Assembly: GCF_006716565.1 (NCBI RefSeq)
Contig: NZ_VFPG01000001.1
Span: 3,348,001 to 3,412,000, forward strand
DNA from: Nocardia bhagyanarayanae
Lineage (GTDB): Bacteria > Actinomycetota > Actinomycetes > Mycobacteriales > Mycobacteriaceae
Length of the DNA stretch: 64,000 nt
Reading direction: 5' to 3'
In this document: positions 46,688 through 55,800 of the stretch, piece after piece
Layout: the number at the start of each line of letters is the position of its first letter
Position numbering within the stretch: position 1 is the stretch's first letter
The notes under the pieces: generated by a model
Told to the model about the DNA's origin: nothing
The model's input: only the letters and a program-made list of their open reading frames with translations
The model's database searches: none
Made by a program: the position numbers and the translations under genes

Positions 46688-47134
46688 TCAGCTGGTGCGC
46701 AACAGTTCGGCGCGGCGCTGAACGCCCGCGGTCATGCCCTCGAAGCCGCGGCGCAGGTTCGCGCCGAGCGCCGCCGCGACCACGGGGTGGAACCAGCCGC
46801 CGAGTTCGAAATGCGATTCGTAGCGCGTGCGTTCGGGACTCACCGCTGTGACGGTGTGCGAGCGCAGGCTGTGCAGCGCGCCGAGCGGCACCGGCTTCAT
46901 CGAGTAGCTGAGCTCACGGCCCGGGGTGTGGCTGCGAATCCATTCGCGCTGCCGCCGCGGGGTGGAGCCGTAGACCTGCACGAGCATGTCGATCGGGTCG
47001 CCGGGGGTGAGCGTGCTCTCGCATTCGGTGACGAAGGGATTCCACTCGCCGTAGCGGGGGAGGTCCGTGATCACTTGCCACACCAGGTCGGCCGGTGCGT
47101 CGATGTACACGGCCACGTCGATGACAAAGCCCAT
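46688..47134 (-). CDS. SRPBCC (START-like) domain protein under KstR-type operator
   Basis: 148 residues from the ATG at 47134. START/Bet v 1-like fold: VAVYIDAPADLVWQVITDLPRYGEWNPFVTE at the N-terminus, the beta strands PRRQREWIRSHTPGRELSYS and TVTAVSPERTRYESHFELGG, and the long C-terminal helix (NLRRGFEGMTAGVQRRAELL). Such folds bind hydrophobic ligands, including sterols and polyketides. A site matching the KstR consensus lies 11 bases upstream, so it is probably induced by cholesterol catabolites and could bind or process a steroid intermediate. Confidence 0.85.
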   Translation of the reverse strand: MGFVIDVAVYIDAPADLVWQVITDLPRYGEWNPFVTECESTLTPGDPIDMLVQVYGSTPRRQREWIRSHTPGRELSYSMKPVPLGALHSLRSHTVTAVSPERTRYESHFELGGWFHPVVAAALGANLRRGFEGMTAGVQRRAELLRTS

Positions 47135-47144
47135 GGGAGCAAAT

Positions 47145-47158
47145 TAGAACAAGTTCTA
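47145..47158. promoter_or_regulatory. KstR-type operator TAGAAC-AA-GTTCTA
   Basis: The 14-mer is a perfect inverted repeat with a 2-base centre and matches TnnAACnnGTTnnA, the published consensus of KstR, the TetR repressor of sterol-catabolic genes in mycobacteria and rhodococci. It sits 11 bases before the START-like gene (ATG at 47134). The next gene upstream ends at 47232 and is on the same strand, so only the START-like gene is an obvious target. Confidence 0.75.
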
Positions 47159-47231
47159 CTGTCGCGTCAATGAACGGGCCCGCTCGGCGGAACCATCCCC
47201 GGACGGTGAGCTGTGGCGCTGAGCCGCACGC

Positions 47232-48656
47232 TCAGCAGGAACCCAGCGCCGTGCCCTGGTCGGTGCCGTAGCGGTGGCCGTGACCGGGCGGCGCGTCGAG
47301 TGCGGCGAGCAGGTCCGCGGTGGTTTGTAAGAAGCTCACCACCGGCAGCCAGCGCGGGACGGGGGCGTCCACCCGCACGCCGGTCAGGTCGGGCGCGCGC
47401 CACAGCAGGGCGGGCGACCAGTGCACGACCGGATCCGAGCTGTTCGCCAGCACTGTCGCGCCCTTGCGGTGCACGCCGCCCGCGGGCGGACCGGCCCAGA
47501 GCGCGGCGCAGGTACGGCGGTCCTGCTCGGCGCCGTCGGCGAAGATCGCGCTGCCGCCGAGGGCGCCGAGGCTCTGGCCGTAGACGAACAGCCGGGGCGG
47601 CTCGGCCATGGCGCCCAGGCGTCGCTCGACGGCGTCGAAGAGGGCGCGGGCGGCCCGCACCGCGTCGGCCCGGCCGAAGACGAACGTCACCCAACTCGGT
47701 GCGTAGGAGTACTGGAGACCGACCACGGCGACGTCACCGCCGAAGCGTTCGGCGAACCCGGTCACGGCGTTGGCGTCGATCCAGCCGGACCCTGTCGGCA
47801 GGGCGACCACGATATTGGACCGGTACAGCCCGCCCGAGCGCTCCAGCTCCCGGACGGCCAGCGCCACACGGGAATCCAGATCCGGCGCGGAATCCACCCC
47901 GACGTAGACCCGCACCGGTCCCTCGGGGGTTCCGCTGACGAACTTGCGGCCTTGAGCGCCGAGCGACGGCCAGCTGACCGCCGACCCGGCGCTGCCCGAT
48001 CTGGTGTGCGAAACCGGTTGCGTCAGAGCCGGATCCATCGCGACGTTGGCCGCCGCGTACACCTGCTGGCGCCACCCCACCACCGCGGGCGTCAGCACGA
48101 GGTAGCCCACCGCCGCGGTGACCAGTCCCAGGACGAGTCCGCGGAGCATGCCGAGTTTGCGCAGCGCCCAGCCGAGCGCCTTGGCGATCCCGACGACGAC
48201 GCCGGTGAGCAGTGCGGTGGCGAGCGCGCAGTGCAGCCAGTAGCCGGGGCCGATCGGCGGTGTCCCCATGGCGGCGCGCAGATCGTTCTGCCAGTGCCCG
48301 GCGCGCCACGCGGCGATCGTCACGGCCAAGCCGAGCACCGCCGGCAGCGGCAGGCGGTAGCGAGAGAAGCGCCGATCGACGTCGAAGTCCCAGCGGCCGA
48401 GCAAGAAACGCAGCGCACCGGCGAGTCCCAGCGCGCAGCAGATCAGCAGGGCGGTGAGCACGGCTTGCGCGCCGGGCGTACGGGGCAGGAGACCCGGCGC
48501 GAGCGAGAGGAGTGTTCCCACACCGACCGCCAGTGTCGTTCCGATGCGCGGTGCCGTGCGGGCGGCGGCGATGGCTGCCGAGCCCCGGCGCTTCGGGAGC
48601 GGTGCCGGGGGATCGAGTCGAGGGCTTTCGGCGATTGGCCGCGTCGTCGTGGTCAT
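47232..48656 (-). CDS. Membrane-anchored alpha/beta hydrolase (Abhydrolase_9 type)
   Basis: 474 residues from the ATG at 48656. The N-terminal 190 residues carry about four or five hydrophobic helices (TTLAVGVGTLLSLAPGLL, AVLTALLICCALGLAGAL, ALATALLTGVVVGIAKALGW, VTAAVGYLVLTPAVVGW). The C-terminal half is the catalytic domain: VRVYVGVDSAPDLDSRV, SNIVVALPTGSGWIDANAVT and the nucleophile elbow LFVYGQSLGALGGSAIF. This two-part layout is that of the Abhydrolase_9_N/Abhydrolase_9 family found in mycobacteria. Probably an esterase facing the outside. Its ATG overlaps the phospholipase stop, so they form a lipolytic operon. Confidence 0.85.
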   Translation of the reverse strand: MTTTTRPIAESPRLDPPAPLPKRRGSAAIAAARTAPRIGTTLAVGVGTLLSLAPGLLPRTPGAQAVLTALLICCALGLAGALRFLLGRWDFDVDRRFSRYRLPLPAVLGLAVTIAAWRAGHWQNDLRAAMGTPPIGPGYWLHCALATALLTGVVVGIAKALGWALRKLGMLRGLVLGLVTAAVGYLVLTPAVVGWRQQVYAAANVAMDPALTQPVSHTRSGSAGSAVSWPSLGAQGRKFVSGTPEGPVRVYVGVDSAPDLDSRVALAVRELERSGGLYRSNIVVALPTGSGWIDANAVTGFAERFGGDVAVVGLQYSYAPSWVTFVFGRADAVRAARALFDAVERRLGAMAEPPRLFVYGQSLGALGGSAIFADGAEQDRRTCAALWAGPPAGGVHRKGATVLANSSDPVVHWSPALLWRAPDLTGVRVDAPVPRWLPVVSFLQTTADLLAALDAPPGHGHRYGTDQGTALGSC

Positions 48657-49426
48657 GCCGAAACTCCCGCGGCGACAGCGTTGTTCGAGATGTCGCCGGC
48701 ATTCTCGAATCGACCGTCGGACGCTCGACGCAGCGCGCCGAGAACGAGGGCGAGCAGCGTACCGAGTCCGAGCGCGCCGAGTCCGGCGAGACCGACCAGC
48801 CAGCCGCTCCATCCGGACGCCGCGACGCCCGCGCCGAGCATCGTCTCCACGACCGGAGCGCCGTAGTGCTGGCGGCGCGAGTTCAGATCCACCACGGTAT
48901 CGGCGATATCGGCCATCGCGTAGCACTTGGCCCGGCCCCACGGCTCGGTGCGTGCGTCGCACGCCTCCCGCATCCGGCGGTCCAGGGCCGCGTCCACGGC
49001 CTGGCGTGCCCACGGGCCGAGCGGTTCGCCGCGCCGATCCGCGTAGCGCAGCAGGTCGTAGCCGAGATCGTGTGCCTTGCATGCGGTGTCGAACTCGGCC
49101 GGCAGCGGGACGGGGGAGGAGCAGTCGCCGCCCGGGTTGGTCAGCATGCCGTGCACCGCAACCGGTCGATAACCGAGCACGGTGGTGAAATCGCCGGGAA
49201 GCGCTGCGGCCGAGCCGGTTTCGTTCGCGATCAGCGCGGCGATCGCGGTGGCGGCCGCGACATTCTCGACGACGGGCGGTGCGACAGTGGCCGCCTGCGC
49301 GGCGGGGGCCATGGCGACGGTGGCCGACATCGTGGTCAGCGCCGCGGCCGTCAGCGCCGCGACCCGGCGCAGCCCGAGGGGTGCGGTCGGGTGGCGTTCG
49401 GTGGCGGCGATGGTCTCGGTCCTCAT
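48653..49426 (-). CDS. Secreted prokaryotic phospholipase A2-like protein
   Basis: 257 residues from the ATG at 49426; the open frame extends further upstream without a signal. A long Ala-rich signal peptide ends near PAAQA. The catalytic block CKAHDLGYDLLRY (His119, Asp120) with nearby Cys residues (GGDCSSPVPLP, REACDARTEPWGRAKCYAMA) fits the prokaryotic phospholipase A2 family. A hydrophobic helix follows (GWLVGLAGLGALGLGTLLAL, about 207-230), so it may stay membrane-tethered. It releases fatty acid from phospholipid. Coupled to the alpha/beta hydrolase gene. Divergent from the histidine kinase. Confidence 0.85.
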   Translation of the reverse strand: MRTETIAATERHPTAPLGLRRVAALTAAALTTMSATVAMAPAAQAATVAPPVVENVAAATAIAALIANETGSAAALPGDFTTVLGYRPVAVHGMLTNPGGDCSSPVPLPAEFDTACKAHDLGYDLLRYADRRGEPLGPWARQAVDAALDRRMREACDARTEPWGRAKCYAMADIADTVVDLNSRRQHYGAPVVETMLGAGVAASGWSGWLVGLAGLGALGLGTLLALVLGALRRASDGRFENAGDISNNAVAAGVSA

Positions 49427-49517
49427 GGGCCTCGACGCTATGAACGGCGCACGCTCACCGGCCTCCCGCCGTGGTGGGGTTTGCGCCGCCGTGCCGTCGG
49501 GGGAGCGGGCGAGTCTG

Positions 49518-49560
49518 CTCATCCCGTGGTATGAGGTGGGAATTCACCCGTGGGTATGAG
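49518..49560. promoter_or_regulatory. Tandem response-regulator-like boxes ahead of histidine kinase 1
   Basis: CTCATCCC-GT-GGTATGAG (49518-49535) is an 18-base near-perfect palindrome, 7 of 8 pairs. A second GTGGGTATGAG half lies at 49550-49560 behind TTCACCC, 25 bases later. They are in the divergent region between the phospholipase gene (start 49426) and the kinase (49596). Candidate target of the NarL-type regulator at 51012. Confidence 0.5.
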
Positions 49561-49595
49561 GCACGGGCCGGGCCGGGGTTTCTAGGGTCGTAGCC

Positions 49596-50816
49596 ATGAA
49601 GGAGAAGACCCGTGACCTGGCGAAGCGGATGGACGCGCGCAGCTGGTTCGACGCGTCCGTCGTGCTGACCGCGCTCATCCTCTACGCGGTCGCGTGGCCG
49701 ACACTGCACCTGACGCACGCCGTGTCGCCGGGGGCGCAGCCGTTCATCGCCGCGTTCGCCGCGTTCCCGATCCTGCTCGTGCGGATCAACCCGGCGCTGG
49801 GCTGGTCCATCTCCGCGGGCTCGGCGCTGCTCATCGCGCTGGCCATCCCGCACCAGCCGAACAACGATCTGCCGTTCCAGGTGGTGCAGGTCATCGCGCT
49901 GATCGCGCTGCTGTTCGCGGTCGGGTTGCGCGCGCCCGTGCAGACCGTCGCCATCGCGTGGGGCGCGACCTCGCTGCTGTTCGGCACGACCATGCCCGGT
50001 GAGGGCGACGCGTTCGCCAACGCGGTATGGGGCTGGCCCATCGCGCTGGCGGCGGTGGTGCTGTTCGCCCTGCTCGTCCGGTGGCTGGTGCTCTCGCGCC
50101 GGGAACTGGTGCGCCAGGAGGAGGAGAACGAGCTCGAACGGGCCCGCCGCGCGATCCTCGAGGAGAAGGCGCGCATCGCCCGCGACCTGCACGACGTGGT
50201 GGCCCACCACATGTCCCTGGTGGTGGTGCAGGCACAGACCGCGCCCTACCGGGTCGAGGGCGTGACCCCGGCCGCCCGCGCCGAGTTCGAATCGATCGGC
50301 GCCACCGCCCGCGAGGCGCTCAACGAGATCCGCGGCATGCTCGGCGTGCTGCGCAGCGACGGCCAGCTGCCCGAACACGCGCCCCAGCCGAAGGCCGAGG
50401 ACGTGCTCGCGCTGTTCGACGGCGCCCGGCGCGCGGGCGTCACGATCGACTGGACCATCGAGGGCGACCTGCGGTCGATTCCGGAGACGACCGGGCTCGC
50501 GCTCTACCGGATCGCCCAGGAGTCGCTGTCGAACGCGTCACGGCACGCGCCGGGTGCGCCGGTGCGGGTGGCGATCGTCTGCGGGTTGGAATTGCACCTG
50601 CGGGTGGTCAACGGGCCGGGCGCGGCGCCGGCGCGGCCGGTCGGCAACGGCGGGCACGGGATCGCGGGGATGCGGGCCAGGGCGTTGGCCGCGGGCGGCG
50701 AGGTGACGGCCGGTCCGAGCGATGACGGCGGGTTCGAGGTGCAGGCCCGGCTTCCGCTGGGCGCCGTGCTCGCGACGCCCGACGCCGTATCGGTCGCGAC
50801 GCCGACGGTGCAATAA
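49596..50816 (+). CDS. NarL-family sensor histidine kinase 1
   Basis: 406 residues from the ATG at 49596. Five or six transmembrane segments fill residues 20-165 (VVLTALILYAVAWPTL, LPFQVVQVIALIALLFAVGL, AVWGWPIALAAVVLFALLVR). A HisKA_3 dimerisation domain follows with the phosphorylated His199 in RIARDLHDVVAHHMSLVVVQ, then a GHL ATPase domain (ALYRIAQESLSNASRHA as N-box, NGGHGIAGMRARALAAGG as G-box). Little extracellular sequence, so it probably senses a signal within the membrane. Partner regulator at 51012; the 195-base gap between them is unusual. Confidence 0.92.
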   Translation: MKEKTRDLAKRMDARSWFDASVVLTALILYAVAWPTLHLTHAVSPGAQPFIAAFAAFPILLVRINPALGWSISAGSALLIALAIPHQPNNDLPFQVVQVIALIALLFAVGLRAPVQTVAIAWGATSLLFGTTMPGEGDAFANAVWGWPIALAAVVLFALLVRWLVLSRRELVRQEEENELERARRAILEEKARIARDLHDVVAHHMSLVVVQAQTAPYRVEGVTPAARAEFESIGATAREALNEIRGMLGVLRSDGQLPEHAPQPKAEDVLALFDGARRAGVTIDWTIEGDLRSIPETTGLALYRIAQESLSNASRHAPGAPVRVAIVCGLELHLRVVNGPGAAPARPVGNGGHGIAGMRARALAAGGEVTAGPSDDGGFEVQARLPLGAVLATPDAVSVATPTVQ

Positions 50817-51011
50817 GGCGCTCCTCCTGCCTTCGCTCCGGTCATGTGTGGACCGACGAGGCGTCCGGCGGCGTTCACGAGGCGTACCTCCGGCTATGCG
50901 GGAGCAGAGGACGGGCGTCGTCCGGCGGCGTTCAGTGGGCACAACTCCGCCCGCGCTCGCGGCGGACCTCCGCGATCGGACCGGCGCAGGCGCGGCAATT
51001 AGGGTGGGCGC
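50817..51011. repeat. Repeat-like spacer between kinase and regulator genes
   Basis: 195 bases with words such as CGTCCGGCGGCGTTCA (near 50862) and GTCGTCCGGCGGCGTTCA (near 50918), a 55- to 57-base direct repetition, and CGGCTATGCGG. Same character as 39123-39347. No coding signal. Confidence 0.4.
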
Positions 51012-51677
51012 GTGGCAATAACGGTTTTGATCGCCGACGACCAGGCGATGGTCCGCCAGGGTTTCGGCGCGCTGCTCGCCGCCCAACCCGACATCAGCGT
51101 CGTCGGCGACGCCCCCGACGGCAAGGTCGCGGTGGCCGAGGCCAAGCGGCTACGCCCGGACGTCGTGCTGATGGATGTGCGCATGCCCGAGATGAACGGC
51201 CTCGACGCGGCGCGCGCCATCCTCGCGGCGGGCTTCGAACCGCCGGTGCGGGTGCTGATGCTGACCACCTTCGACATCGACGACTACGTGTACGAGGCGC
51301 TCAGCCTCGGCGCCAGCGGGTTCCTGCTCAAGGACGCGCCCGCCGAGGAATTGGTGCGCGCGGTGCGGGTGGTCGCCGAGGGGCAGGCGCTGCTCGCGCC
51401 GACCGTCACCCGCAGGCTCATCGCCGATGTCACCAGCCGCCGCGCCGCCGCCCGCGCCAAACCAGCGCCGCAACTGGCCGCCCTCACACCGCGGGAGCGG
51501 GAGGTGCTGGAGCTGATCGCGAAGGGCATGTCCAACACCGAGATCGCCGAGGCGTTGTTCGTGGCCGAGCAGACCGTGAAAACCCATGTCTCCAAGGTCT
51601 TCTCGAAGCTCAATCTGCGCGACCGCGCGCAGGCCGTCGTGCTCGCCTACGAATCCGGGTTGGTCACGCCCGGCTGA
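51012..51677 (+). CDS. NarL/LuxR-family response regulator 1
   Basis: 221 residues from the GTG at 51012 (translated MAITVLIADDQAMVRQGFGA). Receiver domain with the acidic pair IADDQ and phospho-acceptor Asp55 in VLMDVRMPEMNG, Thr in MLTTFDIDDYVYEAL and Lys in GFLLKDAPAEEL. LuxR helix-turn-helix at residues 155-215 (LTPREREVLELIAKGMSNTE, TVKTHVSKVFSKLNLRDRA). Partner of the kinase at 49596. Probable targets are its own operon and perhaps the divergent phospholipase operon through the boxes at 49518-49560. Confidence 0.93.
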   Translation: MAITVLIADDQAMVRQGFGALLAAQPDISVVGDAPDGKVAVAEAKRLRPDVVLMDVRMPEMNGLDAARAILAAGFEPPVRVLMLTTFDIDDYVYEALSLGASGFLLKDAPAEELVRAVRVVAEGQALLAPTVTRRLIADVTSRRAAARAKPAPQLAALTPREREVLELIAKGMSNTEIAEALFVAEQTVKTHVSKVFSKLNLRDRAQAVVLAYESGLVTPG

Positions 51678-51688
51678 TCAGGCCGGGC
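51668..51688. terminator. Hairpin spanning two adjacent stop codons
   Basis: GCCCGGC (51668-51674) pairs with GCCGGGC (51682-51688). Its loop holds TGATCA, where the regulator's TGA (51675-51677) and the beta-lactamase-like gene's TGA on the other strand (51680-51678) abut with no base between. Confidence 0.65.
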
Positions 51689-52577
51689 ACTTGCCGCCGC
51701 GCAGCTCGTCGACATGGCGGCCGAGCAGCGCGGCCAAGCTGTCCAGCAGCGCGGTCGCGTCCCCGAAAGTGCCCGAATCCGCCTGTGCCGCAAGGGCGAC
51801 CGCGACCAGACCGGAGCGCGACGGCAGCAGTCCGAATTGACGCACCGTGTAGATGCCGGTCTCGTCGTCCGGGCCCCAGCCGCCCTTGAACTCGGCGCCC
51901 TCCAACATGCCGAGACCCCAACCCTGGTCGGGGGTGATCTCGCCCATCAGCCGGGTCACCGTCTCGGTCTGCGGGAGGCACGGCAGCCGCGAGGCGAAGC
52001 GGACCTGATCGGTCAGCGACCACTCGGTCGCGCCGAACGCCTCGTAGTCCAGCCGGGTGCGCGGGCCCGCGACGCCGGTGACCGCGTCGCCCGCCTCGTC
52101 GAGCACCTGCTGCACGGCCTGCGCCGCCTCCAGCCCGTCGCCCAGCGAATTCCACAGCGCGTCGGCGGCGTCGTTGTCGGAGACGGTGATTGCCGCCTCC
52201 GCGTCGGGCATAGCGCCTTCGGGATCGTGGCGCAGCGCGGCGATCGCCAGCGGAACCTTGATCGTGGACCATGCGATGCCGGTGGTCCAGTCCCCGAAAA
52301 CGGTGATCCGGTTGCCGCCGACCGGCATGATCGCCAGACCGACCTGCCCGCGCAGGCTGGGCTGCAACTGCGTGAAATCGGCCGCGAGCGAATCCGGCAT
52401 GCTCACCGTGCGCCCCGCCTTCCAGGTCCCCACCGTCTGCGCGGTCACCGTCGCCGCGGCGGGCTTCTCCACCCGCTCGGGAATCAGACCGCACGAGACC
52501 ATGGCCAGCATCGTCGCCGCGACGGCCCCGCGCAGCACCGGACGACACGCGGAAGCGATTCGAGCCGACTTCACCAC
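51678..52577 (-). CDS. Beta-lactamase/penicillin-binding-like lipoprotein
   Basis: 299 residues from the GTG at 52577, 6 bases after GGGGAGG; a GTG at 52592 would lose that site. Lipoprotein signal with lipobox MVSC (Cys29). The domain resembles class A beta-lactamase or D,D-peptidase: Ser104-x-x-Lys107 in AWSTIKVPLAIA, the SDN triad in TVSDNDAADALW and KGGWG in place of KTG. A Glu166-type omega loop cannot be identified with confidence, so hydrolysis of beta-lactams is uncertain; it may be an inactive or peptidoglycan-acting relative. Converges exactly on the response regulator gene. Confidence 0.78.
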   Translation of the reverse strand: MVKSARIASACRPVLRGAVAATMLAMVSCGLIPERVEKPAAATVTAQTVGTWKAGRTVSMPDSLAADFTQLQPSLRGQVGLAIMPVGGNRITVFGDWTTGIAWSTIKVPLAIAALRHDPEGAMPDAEAAITVSDNDAADALWNSLGDGLEAAQAVQQVLDEAGDAVTGVAGPRTRLDYEAFGATEWSLTDQVRFASRLPCLPQTETVTRLMGEITPDQGWGLGMLEGAEFKGGWGPDDETGIYTVRQFGLLPSRSGLVAVALAAQADSGTFGDATALLDSLAALLGRHVDELRGGKCPA

Positions 52578-52787
52578 CGTCAACCTCCCCACCGCCCCGC
52601 GCGTGCCGCGCGGCCCTCGGCGGTGCCATCTACCCGTCCAACCCGCCCGGGTGATTCACCGGCCGAGAACCCACCACCGTGCTCGCTCGTGGGAAGTGAC
52701 GCGATGATGATGTGCTGTACATAGTTTTGCCGATAGCGGCGCAGAATTCGAAACCGCGTGGATCTCGGGCGTCCCTCCGCGGTCCAT

Positions 52788-52793
52788 TACGCT
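52788..52793 (+). promoter_or_regulatory. Possible -10 box of Ser/Thr kinase 1
   Basis: TACGCT fits TANNNT, 34 bases before the TTG start at 52822. GGAAGGGGG (52808-52816) between them is the ribosome site. Confidence 0.35.
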
Positions 52794-52821
52794 GGCTGTC
52801 CTGGACCGGAAGGGGGTCGCC

Positions 52822-55800
52822 TTGCTCACTAGCGGTGAGGTGTTCGCGGGATTCACCGTGGAACGGCTGCTCGGGCAGGGCGGTATGGGCTCGGTCTACC
52901 TGGCCCGGCATCCCCGGTTGTCCCGGCTCACCGCGCTCAAGCTGCTCAACCGCGATCTGTTCCTGGACAACGAGGTGCGGGCCCGCTTCGAGCGCGAGGC
53001 CGACCTGGCCGCGCAGCTCGATCACCCGAGCATCGTGGCGGTCTACGATCGCGGCTCCGAGGACGGTCAGCTGTGGATATCCATGCAGTACGTCGACGGC
53101 GTGGACGCGGCCGCGGTGAACCCGATGACGCTGCCGCCGGAGCGGGCCGTGCAGATCATCGAAGGCGTCGCGGACGCACTGGATTACGCGCACGGGATGG
53201 GTGTGCTGCACCGGGATGTCAAGCCCGCCAACATCATGCTGGCCAGGTCGAGCGGCGGGCAGGGAGAGCGGGTCTTCCTGACCGACTTCGGCATCGCCCG
53301 GCTGCGCGAGGACTCCACCCATCTGACTCAGACCGGCATGTTCACCGCCACCCTGGCCTACGCCTCGCCGGAACAGATGACCGGCGCGCCGCTCGGCAAC
53401 CGCTCCGACCAGTACTCGCTGGCCTGCGCGCTGTACTGGCTGCTGGCCGGGGTCGGACCGTTCGACTCCGCCAACCCCGCCGACATCATCAACGGCCACC
53501 TCCAAATGCCGTTGCCCTCGGTCCGCCTTCGCCGACCGAACCTGAACCCCGCGCTGGACGCGGTGCTTGCCGCCGGCATGGCGAAACGCCCGGAACACCG
53601 CTACCGCACTTGTACCGAGTTCGCCGACGCCGCCCGCAAGGCGCTGACCGCGGTGGGCCCGCCCCCGCTGCCCGTCCTCCCGCCACCCACCTACGCACCC
53701 CAGCCGTACCCCGCGCCACCGGGCTACCCGCAACCTGTGCCGCCCGCACCCATGCGCCCGATGCCGCCGCAACCCGTTCCGCCGCAACCGGTTCCGATGC
53801 AGGCCCCGCCGCGGCCCACTCCGCCACCTCCGCCGCCACCGCCACCTGCTGCGCCGCCGGTGCCCCCTTCGCCGCAGCCCGTTCTCCCGCCCGCCGGGCA
53901 GCCACCCCAGGTGGCCCCAGTGCCGCCGAACATGCCGCAGCCCGTATCCCCGCCCGCTGCGCCCCCGCCCGGAGTGGTTCCGGCGTCGAATGCACCGCAG
54001 CCAGCAGGCTCGTCCGCCGGGTTACCGCCCCAGGCGGTCTCGGTGCCGCACCCTGCAGGCTCACCTGCCGGGCCATCGCCCCACGCGGTCTCTGCGTCGG
54101 CGAATGCGCCGCAGCCAGCAGGCGCTTCTGCCGCGCAGCCACCCCAGGTGGCCTCGGTGCCACCGAATACGCCGCAGTCTGTGGCCGCGGACCCGGCAGG
54201 CTCACCTGCCGGGCCATTGCCCCACGCGGTCCCTGCGTCGGCGAATGCGCCGCAGCCAGCAGCTCCGCCCGGCGGGATACCGCCCCAAGCGGTCCCGGCA
54301 CCGCCGCAAGGCATATCTGCACCCGGCGGTCCGCGGCCGATACCGCATCTGCCTGGGGTGGCGCATCCCGCCTCCAGCTCAACCGTCTCGCCGCAAGCCG
54401 CGCTGAAGCCCTTGCCCCCGAACGCGTCTCCGTCCGGCGCGCCGATGCCGCAGCGGCCTGCTGTTGCGGAGGTGCCATCGAACGCTTCGGGAGTTGCCCC
54501 ACCGGACCCATCGCAGGACTCGGTCGGGTCGATTTCGCCGCCCGTTCCCGCTGAGACTGATTCCTCGATGCAGTCCACCCCCTCCGGAATGGCTAAGCCC
54601 CAGCCGGGGTCGTCTTCCGTGGGGTCGGCTGCGCCCGTTGCGGCGCGGCAGGCCGGACCGCCGCTGACATCCGCAGAGTCGGCTTCAGCCGAATCAGCCG
54701 TGAATGCCGAGCCGAAAAGCGCGGCGCACGAGCCGGATTCGGTAGCGGCCACGAAAACCGCTGGAGAGTCGCCATCGACAAGCGACGGTGGTGCCGCGAC
54801 GCCATCGGCCATCGACCGAGATTCCGGGACGAAGAGTGCGGCCGCCGAAGCGGAACACCGACTGCCGCAGCCCGGGCAGGGGCCATCGGTCCCGGGTGCG
54901 ACCGCATCGAGTCCGGATGGCACTCCTCCCGCCACGGCGGATTCATCCGACACTCAGACGCGCGGATCGGAAGATGTTGTGGGCGTTGTCGAGTCGTCGC
55001 CCTGGGCGGGAAGTGCTCAGCCCGGCCCGCCGGCGGCGCCTGCCCGGGATGGTGTGCCTCTGGCCTCGCCGGGCTCGGCCGGAAGTTCGGCGCGCGAGTC
55101 GGAAGCCGCTGCGGGCGAGGCGAGTTCGACATCCCCGGTGCCAGGTGCCCCTCCCGGGCTGGCTGGCGCACCCTCGGGTCAGCGCGCTGACGACGGTGGG
55201 CGGCGGCAAGGCGCCGGAGCTGTGCCACCACCCGCCGGTCCACCCCCGGGCGCGTCACCGATGGCAGGGCCGATCAACGGCCCATCGGGTCCACCTCCCG
55301 GATATCCGCCGCACGGCCCGAATCCCGTTGGGCCTCAGCCGGTACCGCCGCGCCGCAGTCTCGCCGGATTGTTCGGTGCGCTGGCGCTCGGCCTGGTGGT
55401 GGTCGTCGCGGTGGCGGTCGGCGCGGTCGTCGTGCTGGCCTCGCGGTCGGATTCGGGGGGCGACACCGCGGCGGCTCCGGCGACTGCTCCACCCAGGGCG
55501 GCTTCCCCCGCCCCCGCGCCGGATCCGCTGGCCGCGAGCAGGCGAGCATTCCCGAGGCTGCTGCCGCAGGAACCGGGCTCCATCGGCGAGGGGTACGAGG
55601 ACGCGACCTGTTACGCCGAAAAGCGGGGCGACCGTTTGAACATCGACGAGGACGTGCTCACGTCGAGCCCGTGGATCCTGGCGTGGGAGTGTCGCCGCGA
55701 CGTCGACAACCCGTTCGGCATGAGCTACACCATCCTGGAATACCAGTCGGCCGCGGCGGCGCGGTCGGTGGTGGACACGCTGCCGGCCAACGCCGCGACG

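Noticed and set aside
54055..54263. CRISPR-like repeat
   Set aside because: Only two copies, 141 bases apart, in frame within a coding low-complexity linker.
53724..54953. 409-codon open frame antisense to kinase 1
   Set aside because: It is Gly/Ala-rich shadow of the proline-rich linker, caused by high GC; no start site or domain.
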